Source: Curtobacterium caseinilyticum
GTDB lineage: Bacteria; Actinomycetota; Actinomycetes; Actinomycetales; Microbacteriaceae
Assembly (NCBI RefSeq): GCF_030363035.1
Contig: NZ_JAUCMN010000007.1
Span: 1-64,000 of the forward strand
Reading direction: 5' to 3'
DNA: 64,000 bases
Both the position numbers and the translations under genes were made by a program. The notes beneath the pieces are model-generated. The model had not been told where the DNA came from and made no database searches. It saw only the letters and a list, made by a program, of their open reading frames with translations. Below, piece by piece: positions 27,374-36,313 of this stretch (positions are counted from its first letter, which is position 1; each line of letters begins with the position of its first letter).

Positions 27374-27966
27374 TCGGGTGCCTTCGGGCGGCGGCGAGTG
27401 AGGAGAAGAATCCCGACGATTGCCACGATGAAGAGGGCGGTCAGGCCGGCAAGGACCCAGATTCCGGCGCTGTTACTCGGGGCCGATTCCGCGCCGGAGG
27501 CGGCAGGAGTCGCCGCGGATGACGCTGCAGCTGTCGGAGTGGGGGTCTCCTGCGGGGTTGACGCGGATGGGGTGGGGGAGGGTGTGCTGCCGGTGGAGGT
27601 GAACTGGTAGCTGCCGGAGATGGGGTGACCGTCGACAGACACGCTCCGCCAGGTGACGGTGTAGGAACCGGGCGTGGTGATGGTGATCGGCTTGGTGAGG
27701 GTGCTGCCGTCCACGGTGATCTGGCCGGTGGTGACTTCTTCATCGTCCGGGTCGACGACGCTGATGATGATGCCGCTCTCCAGCGCTGCGAGCGGCGGCT
27801 CTGAGTACGTCAGGGTGATCTGGTCGAGGTCCCCGGCGACAGTACTGTCGGCGGCTGGGTTGGCGGACGCGAGGGCGTCGTGGGCTGCGGCTGGGGTTGC
27901 GGTGACGAGGACAGCGGCGAGGACCGCAACGGGAACTGCGGTGGCGATCAGAGCGCGAAGACGCAC
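27370..27966 (-). CDS. copC: CopC-domain copper-binding protein
   Basis: 198 residues. The signal peptide ends at AAAHD, leaving the mature N-terminal His that CopC uses for copper. The CopC beta domain follows (AHDALASANPAADSTV, ITLTYSEPPL, SVDGHPISGSYQF with the second copper His), then a Ser/Thr/Pro linker and a C-terminal membrane anchor. Likely passes copper to or from the CopD-CtaG protein. Confidence 0.92.
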   Translation of the reverse strand: MRLRALIATAVPVAVLAAVLVTATPAAAHDALASANPAADSTVAGDLDQITLTYSEPPLAALESGIIISVVDPDDEEVTTGQITVDGSTLTKPITITTPGSYTVTWRSVSVDGHPISGSYQFTSTGSTPSPTPSASTPQETPTPTAAASSAATPAASGAESAPSNSAGIWVLAGLTALFIVAIVGILLLTRRRPKAPE

Positions 27967-27978
27967 GGGGAACCTTTC

Positions 27979-28881
27979 CTAGAAGACACGGCCAGCGTTG
28001 GCGCGAAGCCACGTGTCCGGATTGATGGGCGTGGTGCCGTCCTGGTGCACTTCGAGGTGCAGGTGCGCGCCGGTGCTCCGGCCGGAGGAACCGACGAGAC
28101 CGACCCGGTCGCCTGCGGCCACGGTCTGCCCGACCCGCAGCGGCGAGGAGCCGACGATCATGTGTGCGTAGAGGGTGGAAACCAGTCGACCGTTGATGCG
28201 GTGGTCGATGATCGCGTACTGGCCGAATTCCGAATGTCGGCCGGCGACGCGCACGGTGCCGGCAGCGACGGCACCGATCGGCGTCCCCATACCAGGCGTC
28301 AAATCCAGCCCCTGGTGGGCGCTTGAGCAGGTTGCGCATGGGGCGATCCGGTACCCGAACCCGGAGCTCATCGGCACCGGGCCGGGGAACGGCCACTGCA
28401 CGTCCCCACCGCCGGTCGACGCCCCCACTGCCGGTATTCCTGACGAGCCTGCCGACGTCGCGGGGGCCGGTGCAGGGGCGGAGACCGTGAAGCTGTCGCG
28501 GGTGAGGTTCGGGTCGAGTGCTGCGGCTGCGACGGTCAGTGTCTGCGCGGGCGCCGCAGTTGCTAGTGGCATCCCGGGTGTGGCCGCGACCGCAGTCGGG
28601 CCCGGGAGGGCTGCGGACGCGAATAGCACCACCGCTGCCGCTGCCGCCGTCGCGGCTGCAGCTGACGGGACGGGACGCGCCCGACCAGCGGACGTTGCGA
28701 CTGGAGCCGGCGGCGTCACAGTCCGGCGAGGGGTGCTGCGACCACCGGTTCCTGCAGTCACCCGTCTGCGGGTGACGGGGCGCGAACGGGTTTCGAGGCG
28801 CTCAGCGGCAAGGGCTTCACGGCGGGTCAGTGGAGCCAAGGGACGTTCGGAGTTGGCAGGGGTGGGTGCGGGAGTATTCAC
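27979..28881 (-). CDS. M23 family metallopeptidase, copy 2
   Basis: 300 residues, with the same architecture as 21333-22289: LTRREALAAERLE, basic stretch, membrane anchor, linker, LytM domain (SAHQGLDLTPGMG, TLYAHMIVGSSPLR, RSTGAHLHLEVHQDG). The two are clearly duplicates. Sits between a DUF6153-like gene and copC in the copper operon. Confidence 0.88.
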   Translation of the reverse strand: MNTPAPTPANSERPLAPLTRREALAAERLETRSRPVTRRRVTAGTGGRSTPRRTVTPPAPVATSAGRARPVPSAAAATAAAAAVVLFASAALPGPTAVAATPGMPLATAAPAQTLTVAAAALDPNLTRDSFTVSAPAPAPATSAGSSGIPAVGASTGGGDVQWPFPGPVPMSSGFGYRIAPCATCSSAHQGLDLTPGMGTPIGAVAAGTVRVAGRHSEFGQYAIIDHRINGRLVSTLYAHMIVGSSPLRVGQTVAAGDRVGLVGSSGRSTGAHLHLEVHQDGTTPINPDTWLRANAGRVF

Positions 28882-28959
28882 GCGTCGAAAGGTCTTCCGG
28901 TGAGGTGCGGGCAGGACGCAACTGACGGCCCCGCAGCGCAGGGTCGTCTGGAAGAGTGA

Positions 28960-29376
28960 TCAGACGCGCGCGATCGAGAGCACCGTCAGCGATACCGCTG
29001 ATGGTGCTGCCATACGCCGCGGCACCATGGCCACACGGGCGAGCATCTGCGACAGGGTGAACAGCGACCGCCGCGGCGAGGTGATCGCTGCCAGCGCGGC
29101 GACCGCGCCAACGACCATCGCCGCCAACCCGAGCAGGGCGCAGAAGATGCTCGCGGCACCATGCTCCGCATCCACATGCGTCGCCGCCGGGTCGACTTCG
29201 GCTGTGTCGAGGGCAGATGCGACGGCGCCGGTGAGCGTCGGGATTGCTTCGTCGGTGTGGCTGGCGAGGTTCTGCAGTGTTAGCGCACCCAGCAGCAGCA
29301 AGACGGCAGCAACGACCGCGGTGACTGCTCGAAGCAGCCGGAGCGGGAGGTCGTGGCGAAGTGTCGTCATGATCAT
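28960..29376 (-). CDS. DUF6153-like membrane protein, second copy
   Basis: 138 residues from the ATG at 29376. An N-terminal helix, an outer loop with Asp/His, a Cys-containing helix (ASIFCALLGLAAMVVG) and a C-terminal RRMAAPSAVSLTVLSIARV tail that matches RRIAAPKPPSLTALQIIRI of 20034-20486. It has fewer His and Met than that copy. No strong ribosome site. Confidence 0.65.
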   Translation of the reverse strand: MIMTTLRHDLPLRLLRAVTAVVAAVLLLLGALTLQNLASHTDEAIPTLTGAVASALDTAEVDPAATHVDAEHGAASIFCALLGLAAMVVGAVAALAAITSPRRSLFTLSQMLARVAMVPRRMAAPSAVSLTVLSIARV

Positions 29377-29527
29377 GTGGGGGCCGTGCGCGGCTTCATC
29401 CAGTGTGCAGGACGCGTTCGCGCCGCACAGACTGGATGGTGGCGTGTTGCCGCCGCGCTGATTGTCGGGGATCCGGATGGGAGAGCACTGCAAACCGGCG
29501 CCAGTGGCGGGTCGTGCTGCTGTTGGG

Positions 29528-31552
29528 CTAGTCACGGTCGTTGAGGGCGGCGAGCCGGTCGTTGTAGGCGGTCAGGTCTGCGTCGCCGTCCCGGTCAGCT
29601 TGCCGGTCGAGGCGTTTCGCGGTGCGCTCTTCCGAGCGTCGCCAGTTCCGGACGACGAGGAGCGCGACGAACACCATCGGCAACTCACCCGCTCCCCAGG
29701 CGATCCCGCCGCCGGTGCGTTGGTCCGCCAGGAGCGCTGCGGTGTCGGTCTGTCCGAGAGCACGGAACCAGTCGAGCGCGTACACGGTTGCGCTGCTCAT
29801 CACCGCGACGCCGAAGAACGCGTGGAACGCCAGCGTCGCCAGCAACGCGATGATCAGGATCGGGTACGGCGGCCGGCGGGGGCCGGGGTCGATTCCGACG
29901 AAGACCCAGAAGAACAGGTACCCGCTGAGCACGAAGTGCAGCACCATCGCGACGTGCCATTCATGGGACTGCATCGACGCTTGGAACGCACCTGTGAAGT
30001 AGAACGCGACCAGCGAGCCGGCGAAGATGACACCGGCGACGGCGGGTTGGGCGAGGAACTGCATCCACTTCGAGTGCACGAACAGCAGCAGCCACTCGCG
30101 GGCGCCACGGGAGCCGTCGTTGCGGATCGGCAGGGTCCGGAGGGCAAGGAGAACTGGACCGCCAAGGACCAGCGGCAACGGGACGAACATCATCAGCAGC
30201 ATGTGCTGGATCATGTGGCTGGAGAAGTGGATCATGCCGTACACGGCGGGGCCGCCGTTCATCGTCCAGATGAACACCGCGCAGCCGAGCACCCAGCTGA
30301 TCGTGCGACCGATCGGCCACCGATCGCCGCGCTGCCGTAGTTTCCGGACGGCCAGGAGATACCAGACGATCCCGGTCACGGCGAGGGCGGTCCACACCCA
30401 GTCCCAGTGCCATGCGGTGAGAAACCGTTGAAGCGTCTGCGGATCCGGGTACGTGTACCCGATCAGCCCGTCGCGCGTGTCCGCGCCAACTGTAGGGGCC
30501 TGTGGGATCGGCGGCTGGCTGCGAGATACGGCCACGGATGCGCCGATGGCGATCGCCATGAACACGATTTCCGCTAACGCGAACCGGACGAACAGCCGTC
30601 GGTTCGTGGGCTCGCGCAGCAGCCCCGGGACGATTTTTCGTCGTTGGACCGCACCAGCAACGCCGAGGAGCACCAGAGCTCCAGCTTTCACGGTAATCAG
30701 CCACCCGTAGGAGGTGGTGACCAGGTCCAGCGGGCCGGTGAGACGGAGCGAAGCGTTCACAACGCCGGAGAACGCGACCGCGCCGAACGCCCACCCGGCA
30801 AGGGCCGAGTAGCGGGCGATGACCCGGCCGGTGGCACCCTTGGTGCGGGTCCGCAGCAGCAGCACCGCGACGAGCCCCCCGACCCATACGCACACCCCGA
30901 CGAGGTGAATCGCCAGGGAGTTCACGGCGTTGGCGTGTTCCAGGGAACCCGCGGCGTGACCGGAGAGAGATAGTGGCAGCAGCGCGAAGAGCGCAGCAAC
31001 GGTCGCGACAGCGAGGGTCGTTACGCGAGTCGCGAAGGCGGCGAGGACTGTTGCAATCAGCGCCGCGATGGCGGACACCAGGTACACCTGGCCTGCCTCC
31101 AGGCGGAACAAGAACTCCGGGAAGATCCGGTTGAACACGGCGCTGCCGATGGGAGCGCCAATTGTGTTCGCGCCGGTGAACACGATGCCCGCGACAGCGG
31201 CGAGGAACCAGACTGCTCCCGATGTTGCCGCCCACCGGGCAGCACGGTGTTGGACGCTGGAGACAGCGCCGTGGTCGGTGCGGCGGGCCGGCAACGCGAA
31301 CGCGGCCACGATCAACAGCCCAACAGTGACGGCCGCCATCGCGTCATGTAGGACTCGTGCGACGGGCATGCCCCAACGGACGAGGCTGCCGGCGTCGACG
31401 AGCTGCGTTTCCTCGTTCAGCGCGCCGGTCATCGTCAGGCCGAGCAGCGCGCAGCCAAGGGCAACGGGCACGGCGACGGTCAGCACCGTCACCGTATTGG
31501 CACCCTGTCGGCTGAGCTGCTGAGAGGCTGTGGGAGCGGTCACCGAAGCCAC
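29528..31552 (-). CDS. copD: CopD-CtaG fusion copper membrane protein
   Basis: A 674-residue protein with about 15-16 helices. The N-terminal half (to about 330) is CopD-like, with RLEAGQVYLV and NSLAIHLVGVCVWVGGL. The C-terminal half is a CtaG domain: MIHFSSHMIQHMLLMMFVPL, TGAFQASMQSHEWH and RTGGGIAWGAGELPM. The fusion is common in actinobacteria and implies copper passed across the membrane toward oxidase assembly. Probably heads the long minus-strand copper operon. Confidence 0.92.
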   Translation of the reverse strand: MASVTAPTASQQLSRQGANTVTVLTVAVPVALGCALLGLTMTGALNEETQLVDAGSLVRWGMPVARVLHDAMAAVTVGLLIVAAFALPARRTDHGAVSSVQHRAARWAATSGAVWFLAAVAGIVFTGANTIGAPIGSAVFNRIFPEFLFRLEAGQVYLVSAIAALIATVLAAFATRVTTLAVATVAALFALLPLSLSGHAAGSLEHANAVNSLAIHLVGVCVWVGGLVAVLLLRTRTKGATGRVIARYSALAGWAFGAVAFSGVVNASLRLTGPLDLVTTSYGWLITVKAGALVLLGVAGAVQRRKIVPGLLREPTNRRLFVRFALAEIVFMAIAIGASVAVSRSQPPIPQAPTVGADTRDGLIGYTYPDPQTLQRFLTAWHWDWVWTALAVTGIVWYLLAVRKLRQRGDRWPIGRTISWVLGCAVFIWTMNGGPAVYGMIHFSSHMIQHMLLMMFVPLPLVLGGPVLLALRTLPIRNDGSRGAREWLLLFVHSKWMQFLAQPAVAGVIFAGSLVAFYFTGAFQASMQSHEWHVAMVLHFVLSGYLFFWVFVGIDPGPRRPPYPILIIALLATLAFHAFFGVAVMSSATVYALDWFRALGQTDTAALLADQRTGGGIAWGAGELPMVFVALLVVRNWRRSEERTAKRLDRQADRDGDADLTAYNDRLAALNDRD

Positions 31553-31602
31553 CTGCCTGCGCGGGTTTGGGTGCGGTGGTCGGTGCGGGGCATGGAGTCC
31601 GA

Positions 31603-32529
31603 TCAGGTGTGTGGGGTGTGCTCGTGCTGCGTGTGACCGGCAGGTTCGAGCTGGAATGTCGAGTGCTCGACGCTGACCTCGAAATGCTCGGCGACACAGG
31701 TCTGCAGCTCATCCAGAAGCGCCGGCAGTGAACCGTCTGTGAAGGAGTCGCGGTCGACGATGACGTGCGCCGTCAGCACGGGCAGTCCGGTCGCGATCTG
31801 GCTGGCGTGCAAGTCGTGCACATCCACGACGCGGTCCCGTTCCAGGAGGTGCTGCCGCACCGCGTCGAGGTCCAGACCCGACGGGGTGGTCTCAAGCAGC
31901 ACGCTCACTGTCTCACGAAGCAGCTTGAAGGCCCGCGGAAGGATCAGAACGCCAATCAGCAACCCCGCAATCGCATCCGCGCCACCCCATCCGGTGACCG
32001 TGATGACGAGCGCGGCGACGATGACCGCGACGGACCCGAGCGCGTCATTGACGACCTCGAGGAACGCCGCCCGAAGATTGAAGTTCGCGTTTCGTCCGCT
32101 GACCAGGACCAGGATCGACGCGATGTTGCCGACCAGGCCGATCACACCAAACGTCAGCAGCCCCGCCGAAGCGATCTCCGGCGGCGCGAACAACCGCTGA
32201 ACACCCTCGATCAGCACGAACAGACCCACCGCCAGCAGCACCGCAGCCTGCGCGGTCGCAGACAGCACTTCCGCGCGAGCGAACCCCCACGTGCGCTTCG
32301 CTGTGGCCGGTCGGCGTGCGAGGTTCGCTGCGATCAACGCGGTCGCGAGGCCGCCGGCGTCGGTGAGCATGTGTGCCGCATCGACCAACAAGGCGAGGCT
32401 GTTGGTCAGGATCGCGCCGACCACTTCCGCGACAAGGATCGTCGCCGTGATCGAAAACGCGATTGCGAGGCGCTTGCGATTCACTGCGTGCGCGTGCGCG
32501 TCCGCGGCGTGGTCATGTCCGGTGCTCAT
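31603..32529 (-). CDS. czcD: Cation diffusion facilitator (CzcD-like)
   Basis: 308 residues with six helices. His-rich N-terminus (MSTGHDHAADAHAHA), metal site VDAAHMLTDAGG (HxxxD) and VNDALGS (DxxxD region), a cytoplasmic C-terminal domain and a His tail (HTQHEHTPHT). It exports Zn, Co or Cd in exchange for protons. Its start overlaps the stop of the ArsR/SmtB repressor upstream, which should derepress it on metal binding. Confidence 0.92.
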   Translation of the reverse strand: MSTGHDHAADAHAHAVNRKRLAIAFSITATILVAEVVGAILTNSLALLVDAAHMLTDAGGLATALIAANLARRPATAKRTWGFARAEVLSATAQAAVLLAVGLFVLIEGVQRLFAPPEIASAGLLTFGVIGLVGNIASILVLVSGRNANFNLRAAFLEVVNDALGSVAVIVAALVITVTGWGGADAIAGLLIGVLILPRAFKLLRETVSVLLETTPSGLDLDAVRQHLLERDRVVDVHDLHASQIATGLPVLTAHVIVDRDSFTDGSLPALLDELQTCVAEHFEVSVEHSTFQLEPAGHTQHEHTPHT

Positions 32530-32888
32530 GCGTCGTGCTCCGCACTGTGGTGGTGTCGCACCACGTCGCCGACCGTGTGCTCGGCTTGGAAGATGGCGTC
32601 GTGCACGAGCTTGTTCGCGTGGTCGTTCGCCAGCCGGTAGAACACGCGATTGCCCTCCTGCCGGGTGGTCACCATCCGCGCCATCCGCAGCTTCGCCAGG
32701 TGTTGAGACACCGCCGCCTGCGACCGGTCGACCGTCGCCGCGAGATGGTTCACCGACAACTCGTCCTCCCGCAACGCCAGGATCAGGCGAATCCGGGTGG
32801 GATCAGCGAGCATCGAGAAGATCTCGGCCGCAATCTCGACGTGAGCATCGTCAAACTCCGACAGTCCCACGTTCGAATATTCGCTCAT
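32526..32888 (-). CDS. ArsR/SmtB-family metal repressor of czcD
   Basis: 120 residues, start ATG inside the operator at 32877-32896. The winged helix-turn-helix is clear: LADPTRIRLILAL, DELSVNHLAATVDRSQAAVSQ. The C-terminus is His-rich (DVVRHHHSAEHD), matching the alpha-5 zinc site of SmtB/CzrA/NmtR-type sensors. Coupled to the CDF exporter. Confidence 0.9.
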   Translation of the reverse strand: MSEYSNVGLSEFDDAHVEIAAEIFSMLADPTRIRLILALREDELSVNHLAATVDRSQAAVSQHLAKLRMARMVTTRQEGNRVFYRLANDHANKLVHDAIFQAEHTVGDVVRHHHSAEHDA

Positions 32889-32896
32889 GCGAATAT
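32877..32896. promoter_or_regulatory. SmtB/ArsR-type operator
   Basis: A perfect inverted repeat, ATATTCGC-TCAT-GCGAATAT, covering the start codon of the czcD repressor. It matches the imperfect 12-2-12 class of SmtB operators. Confidence 0.8.
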
Positions 32897-32977
32897 CCTT
32901 GCATGGCGAGCAGGCAGACGGCAACGCCGTGTCCGTCGGTTTCTGTAGTCGACAACTACCAGCTACACGTCATTGGA

Positions 32978-32989
32978 GACTGTATAGTC
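32978..32989. promoter_or_regulatory. CmtR-type promoter/operator
   Basis: GACTGTATAGTC is palindromic and overlaps a likely -10 box (TATAGT), five bases before the regulator ATG, so the transcript would be short-leadered or leaderless. Confidence 0.6.
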
Positions 32990-32994
32990 ACCGC

Positions 32995-33348
32995 ATGCTG
33001 ACCATTGCTTCGCGGCTTGACGTGATGACCCGTCTCGGACGTGCCCTGGCCGATCCGTCCCGAGCCCGGATCCTGCTTCGGCTGCTGGACGAACCCGGCT
33101 ACCCGGCACGCCTGGCGGACGAGCTGCAGTTGACCCGCACGAACGTGTCGAACCACCTTGCGTGTCTCCGCGGCTGCGGCATCGTCGTCGCCGTCCCGGA
33201 GGGGCGCAGCACCCGGTACGAGATCGCGGACCCGCACCTCACGCGAGCGCTGGGCGCACTGGTCGACGTCGTTCTCGCCGTCGATGACGGCGCCGAGTGT
33301 ACGGACGAGGACTGCGACGTCCCGCTGTGCTGCGGAGCCGGCGCATGA
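32995..33348 (+). CDS. cmtR: CmtR-like ArsR-family Cd/Pb sensor
   Basis: 117 residues: a winged helix-turn-helix (RLADELQLTRTNVSNHLACLRGCG) and a C-terminal metal tail CTDEDCDVPLCC. The recognition-helix Cys and the tail Cys residues fit CmtR, the mycobacterial Cd/Pb repressor. The stop overlaps the start of the following exporter. Confidence 0.88.
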   Translation: MLTIASRLDVMTRLGRALADPSRARILLRLLDEPGYPARLADELQLTRTNVSNHLACLRGCGIVVAVPEGRSTRYEIADPHLTRALGALVDVVLAVDDGAECTDEDCDVPLCCGAGA

Positions 33349-34028
33349 GCGCCGCGATGCAGCTTGGTGCGCCCCTGACCGCCGCGCGTCGGACGCTGTT
33401 GCAGCGACGGGTGCGGTGGATCGTCGCCGCGACGATCACCTACAACGTGATCGAAGCCGTGATCGCGATCGCCGCCGGCACGGTGGCGTCCTCCACAGCG
33501 CTGATCGGGTTCGGTCTCGACTCCATCGTGGAAGTGCTCTCCGCTGCAGCGGTCGCGTGGCAGTTCGCCGGCCGCGACCCGGAAGCGCGCGAGCGCACCG
33601 CGTTGAAGGTCATCGCGGTGTCGTTCTTCGGCCTCGCGCTGTACGTCACCGTCGACGCCGGCCTCACCTTCGCCGGGCTTCGCGAGCCAGAGCACAGCAC
33701 CGTTGGCATCGTCCTCGCCGCGGTGAGCCTCGCGGTGATGCCGTTCCTCAGCTTGCTGGAACGGCGCACCGGGAAGGAACTCGGCTCCGCGTCCGCTATC
33801 GCTGACTCGAAGCAGACCCTCGTGTGCAGCTACCTGTCCGCCGCGGTCCTGGTTGGCCTACTGCTGAACACGCTGTTCGGGTGGACTTGGGCTGACCCGG
33901 TGGCGGGGCTGGTCGTGGTGGTCTTCGCGGTCCGGGAGGGGTTGGAGGCCTGGCGCGGCGACGCGTGTAAGCAGCCGGTGTCGGCGCTGACCGGTGAGCG
34001 CGACGTCGACACCTGCGACTGCTGCTGA
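33345..34028 (+). CDS. CDF-like cation transporter
   Basis: A 227-residue, six-helix transporter. Metal-site helices are GFGLDSIVEVLSAAAVAW and ADSKQTLVCSYLSAAVLVG, then WADPVAGLVVV. It lacks the cytoplasmic CDF domain and ends in a Cys-rich DVDTCDCC tail. Paired with the CmtR-like regulator (ATGA overlap), so Cd or Pb export is likely. Confidence 0.88.
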   Translation: MSAAMQLGAPLTAARRTLLQRRVRWIVAATITYNVIEAVIAIAAGTVASSTALIGFGLDSIVEVLSAAAVAWQFAGRDPEARERTALKVIAVSFFGLALYVTVDAGLTFAGLREPEHSTVGIVLAAVSLAVMPFLSLLERRTGKELGSASAIADSKQTLVCSYLSAAVLVGLLLNTLFGWTWADPVAGLVVVVFAVREGLEAWRGDACKQPVSALTGERDVDTCDCC

Positions 34029-34043
34029 CGGGCTGGGCTCCTT

Positions 34044-34265
34044 GTGCAGCGCGGGGAGCGGTTCCTGCTCGACTGGTTCGAGTTCGAGGCCATCGCGGAC
34101 GGGTACCGGCTCTGGTCTGCGGACGATCGAGAGCCCGTCGCGGACGTCGAGGCGCTGCCGGAACAGTGCCAGGTGTGCATGCTCCGCTCGGGGCTCCGGT
34201 TCCGATACGACAGTCTCGATGACGTCGAGCGGCGGGTGGGTGCATGTCGCCTGCTCGGTCTGTAG
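34044..34265 (+). CDS. Small hypothetical protein
   Basis: 73 residues from a GTG 16 bases after the exporter stop, so it is probably its operon partner. Contains CQVCMLRSGLRF, which could bind metal. Not a family I recognise. Confidence 0.5.
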   Translation: MQRGERFLLDWFEFEAIADGYRLWSADDREPVADVEALPEQCQVCMLRSGLRFRYDSLDDVERRVGACRLLGL

Positions 34266-34350
34266 GGGTCTCGGCAGACCGTCCCGCGGCCCATCTGGCT
34301 AGGGCGTGTTGATCAAGAGGTTCCGCTCCTCGGTGGGTGAGTCTTGAACG

Positions 34351-35250
34351 GTGACGCGACAGGAGATCTCTGACGAGGTGTGGGCCGTGATGGAGCCGTT
34401 GATGCCGACGGTGACCGGTCGGTCGCGGCCGTGGACGGATCACCGGCTCGCTATCGAGGGGATGGCGTGGAAGTACCGGACCGGTGCGCCGTGGCGTGAC
34501 GTTCCGGAACGGTTCGGGAAGTGGAACTCGATCTACAAGCGGTTCAACCGGTGGGCCGGGGACGGCACCTGGCAGAAGCTGCTCACCGAGGTGCAGAAGC
34601 AGGCCGACGCCGCTGGGGAAATCGACTGGGTCGTCTCGATCGACTCCACGATCGCGCGCGTGCATCAGCACGGCGCGACCCTCGCCCGGGACACAGGGGG
34701 CTGTGCCGAATCACAAGAATCCGTGGTCCGAGCCGCCTGATCACGGGATCGGACGCTCCCGCGGCGGGCTGACGACCAAACTGCACCTGGTCTGCGACGG
34801 CCGCGGCCGGCCGCTGAGCATGATGATCACCGCCGGGAACATCAACGACACCACGATGATGAGCGCGGTGCTGGAGAACATCCGCGTTCCCCGCGACGGG
34901 AAGGGCCGCCCCCGCACCCGCCCCGACCGGGTGCTCGCCGACAAGGGGTACCCCTCAAGGGCGAACCGCGCCTGGCTCCGCGACCGGAGGATCGCGGCGA
35001 CCATCCCCGAGCGGGACGACCAGATCGCGCACCGCCGCAAGAAGCCGGGCCGGCCGATCGCTTTCGGCGACAAGCAGAAGGAACGCTACAAGGGACGCAA
35101 CGTCGTAGAACGCTGCTTCAACCGTCTCAAGCAGTGGCGCGGCATCGCGATGCGCTCGGACAAACTCGCCCGCAACTACCGAGCCGCCGTCAGCCTCGCC
35201 GCGGCGCTGATCTGGATCAAGACCGATCTCCGCCGAGCGCTTCGCGCTCC
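34351..35250 (+). CDS. IS5-family transposase in two reading frames
   Basis: Frame A (34351-34740) gives EVWAVMEPLMPTV...WKYRTGAPWRDVPERFG and DSTIARVHQHGA with the first catalytic Asp. The rest, including GGLTTKLHLVCDGRGRP, VLADKGYPSRANR (second Asp) and KGRNVVERCFNRLKQW (Glu), lies one base over. The switch needs a +1 (or -2) shift near GGGGG at 34696-34700. This could be programmed or a disabling mutation. The second frame has no stop where this family usually ends (after about 35220) and stays open to 35599, overlapping the passenger gene. Confidence 0.85.
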
Positions 35251-35546
35251 TGCAGCGTGCGCTCAAGCTGTCCCACCGTCGGCGCACCCGCAAAGCCGCG
35301 CTCGGTCAGATAGACCCTGCACGCCAAGTCGGCAGTGTTCCCCTGGGACGGGAACAAGTCCTGACCGTCCAGAAGAATCGTGGGCGAGCCCGCGAAACCA
35401 GAGCTCACCGCCTCAGCCTCGGTGCGGATCAACACGAACTCCACCGGAACATCGCCCCGTCCGATCGAGTCGAGCACCAGCCGTACTCGATCGCCCGCCT
35501 CCTGCCAATTCGGGCAATCCTCGATATGCAGCACCTGGATCTTCAT
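35217..35546 (-). CDS. Thioredoxin-like passenger protein in the IS
   Basis: 109 residues from the ATG at 35546. The start VLHIEDCPNWQEA and later FAGSPTILLDGQDLFP (cis-Pro) give a thioredoxin fold with a single N-terminal Cys and a later LACRVYLTE Cys. Proteins of this type often sit in mercury and other metal-resistance loci of actinobacteria. It lies wholly inside the IS ends, antisense to the transposase tail, so it moves with the element. Confidence 0.75.
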   Translation of the reverse strand: MKIQVLHIEDCPNWQEAGDRVRLVLDSIGRGDVPVEFVLIRTEAEAVSSGFAGSPTILLDGQDLFPSQGNTADLACRVYLTERGFAGAPTVGQLERTLQEREALGGDRS

Positions 35547-35717
35547 ACGCCCATTCTCCCGCGCAACTCGCGGCGGCTGGCCACCCCGCACCTTCTTGAT
35601 CAACACGCCCTAGGAAGACGGGCCATTGGTGCTTGCAATCTCACATGAGGCACCCCTATCGATACAAGTCAAGGTAGAGCTCTCCTTCCCGAATGAGGGT
35701 TGGCGTTTTTTCGGCGG

Positions 35718-35945
35718 CTACTTCTTCCCAAGGCGGGCTCGTCGCAGTTCTGCGACGATGCGTGCCCGCTCGGGGTCTCTGGCCAGCGTGCGATCGTCGA
35801 CGACGTCCACGATGTGCTTGACCAGCTCCACGACCTGCTTGCGCAGGAGGAAGCCGAGCACGGCGAGGACGACCGTGATGACGCCGGTCAGGATGGTGCC
35901 GCCGAAGGCCGTCAGCATGTCCACCGTGGTGTCGGTGATGGGCAT
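35718..35945 (-). CDS. Small membrane protein
   Basis: 75 residues with a strong AAGGAGG site. One or two N-terminal membrane segments (about 12-35, FGGTILTGVITVVLAVLGFLL) and a basic, charged helical C-terminus ending in KK. It resembles small holin-like or phage/plasmid membrane proteins, but the family is unknown to me. Confidence 0.6.
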   Translation of the reverse strand: MPITDTTVDMLTAFGGTILTGVITVVLAVLGFLLRKQVVELVKHIVDVVDDRTLARDPERARIVAELRRARLGKK

Positions 35946-36099
35946 GTTGCCTCCTTCGGGTTTGGCCGTGTGGCCAGCCCGCCCGTTGTGGGCGGGGGTC
36001 TAGAGCGTCGGAAGCCGACGCGAGCGCCCGGTGGGCGAGTGGTACCCCTATGCGGGAGCGGTCGGCTTGCTGTGTGCTCGCGCGTTGCGGGCATGGAAA

Positions 36100-36124
36100 A
36101 GGCCGGCCCTGACGGGACCGGCCT
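36100..36124. terminator. GC-rich hairpin
   Basis: Stem AGGCCGG...CCGGCCT with inner CCC/GGG pairing and a TGAC loop. No T-run follows, so it may be a weak terminator or another RNA structure. Confidence 0.4.
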
Positions 36125-36203
36125 GTTCGTGGTGCTCGGGTGCTGCGCTGAGGGCAGAGTCGTTCCGAGCGGTTCCAGCCTACGATTCAGGCCGGACATG
36201 ACG

Positions 36204-36230
36204 AAAGCCAGTCCGATGGACTGGCTTTTT
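36204..36230. terminator. Rho-independent terminator
   Basis: AAAGCCAGTCC-GAT-GGACTGGCTTTTT. An 11-base stem with T and A tracts on the two sides, so it can work in either direction. It would end the arsenic operon 84 bases after its last gene. Confidence 0.8.
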
Positions 36231-36313
36231 GCGCGCACTAATGACGCGTGCCACAGCATAGCGGGTTTGGGAACATACCTGCAAGCATGCGGATCGGGGC
36301 GTGCCGCTCCTGC

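Larger units (their letters stand above)
34303..35609 (+). mobile_element. IS5-family insertion sequence with passenger gene
   Basis: A 1,307-base element with perfect 16-base inverted ends GGCGTGTTGATCAAGA / TCTTGATCAACACGCC. It is flanked by CTAG on both sides (34299-34302 and 35610-35613), the target preference of the IS427-type group. It carries a transposase in two frames and, on the opposite strand, a thioredoxin-like gene that reaches almost to the right end. Confidence 0.9.
35946..36313. other. Intergenic region with two hairpins
   Basis: About 370 bases between the arsenic operon end and the small membrane protein gene. It holds hairpins at 36100-36124 and 36204-36230 and no convincing gene. 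Confidence 0.5.

Noticed and set aside
36100-36124. Small RNA gene
   Set aside because: A hairpin alone with no promoter or conserved RNA pattern; left as a structure of unknown role.
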